Part shown: positions 7,179 through 7,679 of the stretch, piece by piece
Numbering within the stretch: position 1 is the first letter of the stretch
Layout: every line of letters starts with the position of its first letter
From: an uncultured Prevotellaceae bacterium
Lineage (GTDB): Bacteria > Bacteroidota > Bacteroidia > Bacteroidales > Bacteroidaceae
Direction of reading: 5' to 3'
Assembly: GCA_946408305.1 (NCBI GenBank)
Contig: CAMJRQ010000053.1
Coordinates: forward strand, 1-7,679
Length of the DNA: 7,679 nt
Notes under the pieces: generated by a model
Seen by the model: only the letters and a program-made list of their open reading frames with translations
What the model was told of the DNA's origin: nothing
Database searches by the model: none
Made by a program: the position numbers and the translations under genes

Positions 7179-7529
7179 TTAATGGATTGTATACAAACAT
7201 ATATTCGTAGTCATATAATTCTTGATTCTTTCGATTCCATCATTTATCATAATGGTTTCCGCGGCATAAAGGTTTTTTAGTGCGTTCGAAGATATTTCGC
7301 GAACGTGGAAACGTCGCCCTCCATGCACGACTGAAGCAGGAATATGGAGTTCTTTCGGGCATAGGGGAATAATCGAAGGCTCATATCCTGTCAGCTTTAC
7401 TGTGGACGAATCTTCTGGAAACACTTTGAATACCCAACCATCGGAAGAAAACGTATCCTCCGTAAGGGCTTGCGAGACTATACACGTAAGCATCGAAACG
7501 AATAGCGCAACAAACCTGAGTATTCTCAT
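7179..7529 (-). CDS. Short BspA-like leucine-rich-repeat secreted protein, possibly truncated by frameshift
   Basis: The product has 116 residues. Residues 1-21 (MRILRFVALFVSMLTCIVSQA) form a signal peptide. The next part, with DGWVFKVFPEDSSTVKLTGY, resembles the short strand-rich module that precedes repeats in BspA-type proteins. Residues 61-102 resemble one LRR_5 unit: LHIPASVV, then FHVREISSNAL, then IMINDGIERI, matching the usual pattern of IP..V, V..I...AF and I.I..GI..I. Full BspA proteins carry many such repeats and are cell-surface or secreted adhesins; here the similarity stops after the first unit. The last 14 residues (KNYMTTN onwards) look unlike the family. In the -1 phase the frame continues from 7224 to a TAA at 7147 that abuts the next gene. 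The gene may therefore be frameshifted, or be a short natural relative. It starts 96 nt after the tRNA 3' end on the same strand; that gap shows only A/T tracts and no clear promoter. Confidence 0.62.
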   Translation of the reverse strand: MRILRFVALFVSMLTCIVSQALTEDTFSSDGWVFKVFPEDSSTVKLTGYEPSIIPLCPKELHIPASVVHGGRRFHVREISSNALKNLYAAETIMINDGIERIKNYMTTNICLYTIH

Positions 7530-7625
7530 AGAGGCTCTGAAAAAAATAATTGGAAAACTTTTTTCGGATATCTGAGAGTATTTCTATATATGTAGTTTTA
7601 CGCTACTCAGTATCTTCTCCTTCCG

Positions 7626-7679
7626 TAGCGGGAAAGGGACTTGAACCCTTGACCTTCGGATTATGAATCCGACGCTCTA
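7626..7679 (-). tRNA. tRNA-Met(CAT), 3' portion (5' end outside window)
   Basis: Read on the minus strand, the window edge falls in the D arm. The anticodon stem TCGGA/TCCGA (7668-7672 with 7656-7660) encloses loop TTCATAA, giving anticodon CAT at 7663-7665. A 5-nt variable loop (7651-7655) follows, then the T stem AAGGG/CCCTT with loop TTCAAGT (7639-7645). The acceptor 3' strand is TCCCGCT at 7627-7633, with discriminator A at 7626. CCA is not encoded. The anticodon stem lacks the three G-C pairs of an initiator tRNA, so this is an elongator Met tRNA, or an Ile tRNA if the C is modified to lysidine; the missing acceptor 5' strand would help decide. Confidence 0.92.

Noticed and set aside
7539..7565. 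A-tract/T-tract inverted repeat GAAAAAA/TTTTTTC after the tRNA, as a possible terminator
   Set aside because: The stem is only A-T pairs apart from one closing G-C pair, so it is too weak to call; it may simply be AT-rich DNA.

Overview
The window looks like a piece of a Bacteroidota (Bacteroidales, probably gut-associated) chromosome. Four observations point that way. Translation starts lack Shine-Dalgarno tracts. There is a lipoprotein-type family 3 glycosidase of the kind common in this phylum. There is a truncated BspA-like leucine-rich-repeat secreted protein. The partial tRNA does not encode its 3' CCA. The left three quarters are strikingly GC-rich (about 60% or more by eye), so a high-GC member is likely; I cannot name the genus.

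Layout. Positions 1-3170 (+) hold a tight operon: the 3' end of a lactaldehyde dehydrogenase gene (aldA), then lutA, lutB and lutC, the three subunits of the iron-sulfur L-lactate dehydrogenase. The spacing is 12 nt, then a 4-nt overlap, then an 11-nt overlap. Positions 3171-3576 are a convergent intergenic region rich in inverted repeats: a terminator for the lut side, a compact structured repeat, and a terminator for the opposite side. Positions 3577-5823 (-) encode a 748-residue GH3 beta-glycosidase lipoprotein. Positions 5824-6130 carry no recognisable gene, only two weak small open frames. Positions 6131-7529 (-) hold two AT-richer genes for secreted proteins, one of unknown family and one short BspA-like protein that may be frameshifted. 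The window ends inside a tRNA-Met(CAT) gene on the minus strand.

How the genes work together. AldA oxidises L-lactaldehyde, the product of L-fucose and L-rhamnose breakdown, to L-lactate. LutABC can then oxidise L-lactate to pyruvate, so the left operon is a coherent route from deoxyhexose sugars to central metabolism. The GH3 enzyme would release sugars from glycosides in the periplasm or at the cell surface, but nothing in the window ties it to a particular glycan. The AT-rich gene pair beside the tRNA looks like accessory DNA. I see no strong evidence for a completely new system. The best leads are the frameshift and TAATG junction at 7147-7239 and the structured repeats between lutC and the GH3 gene.
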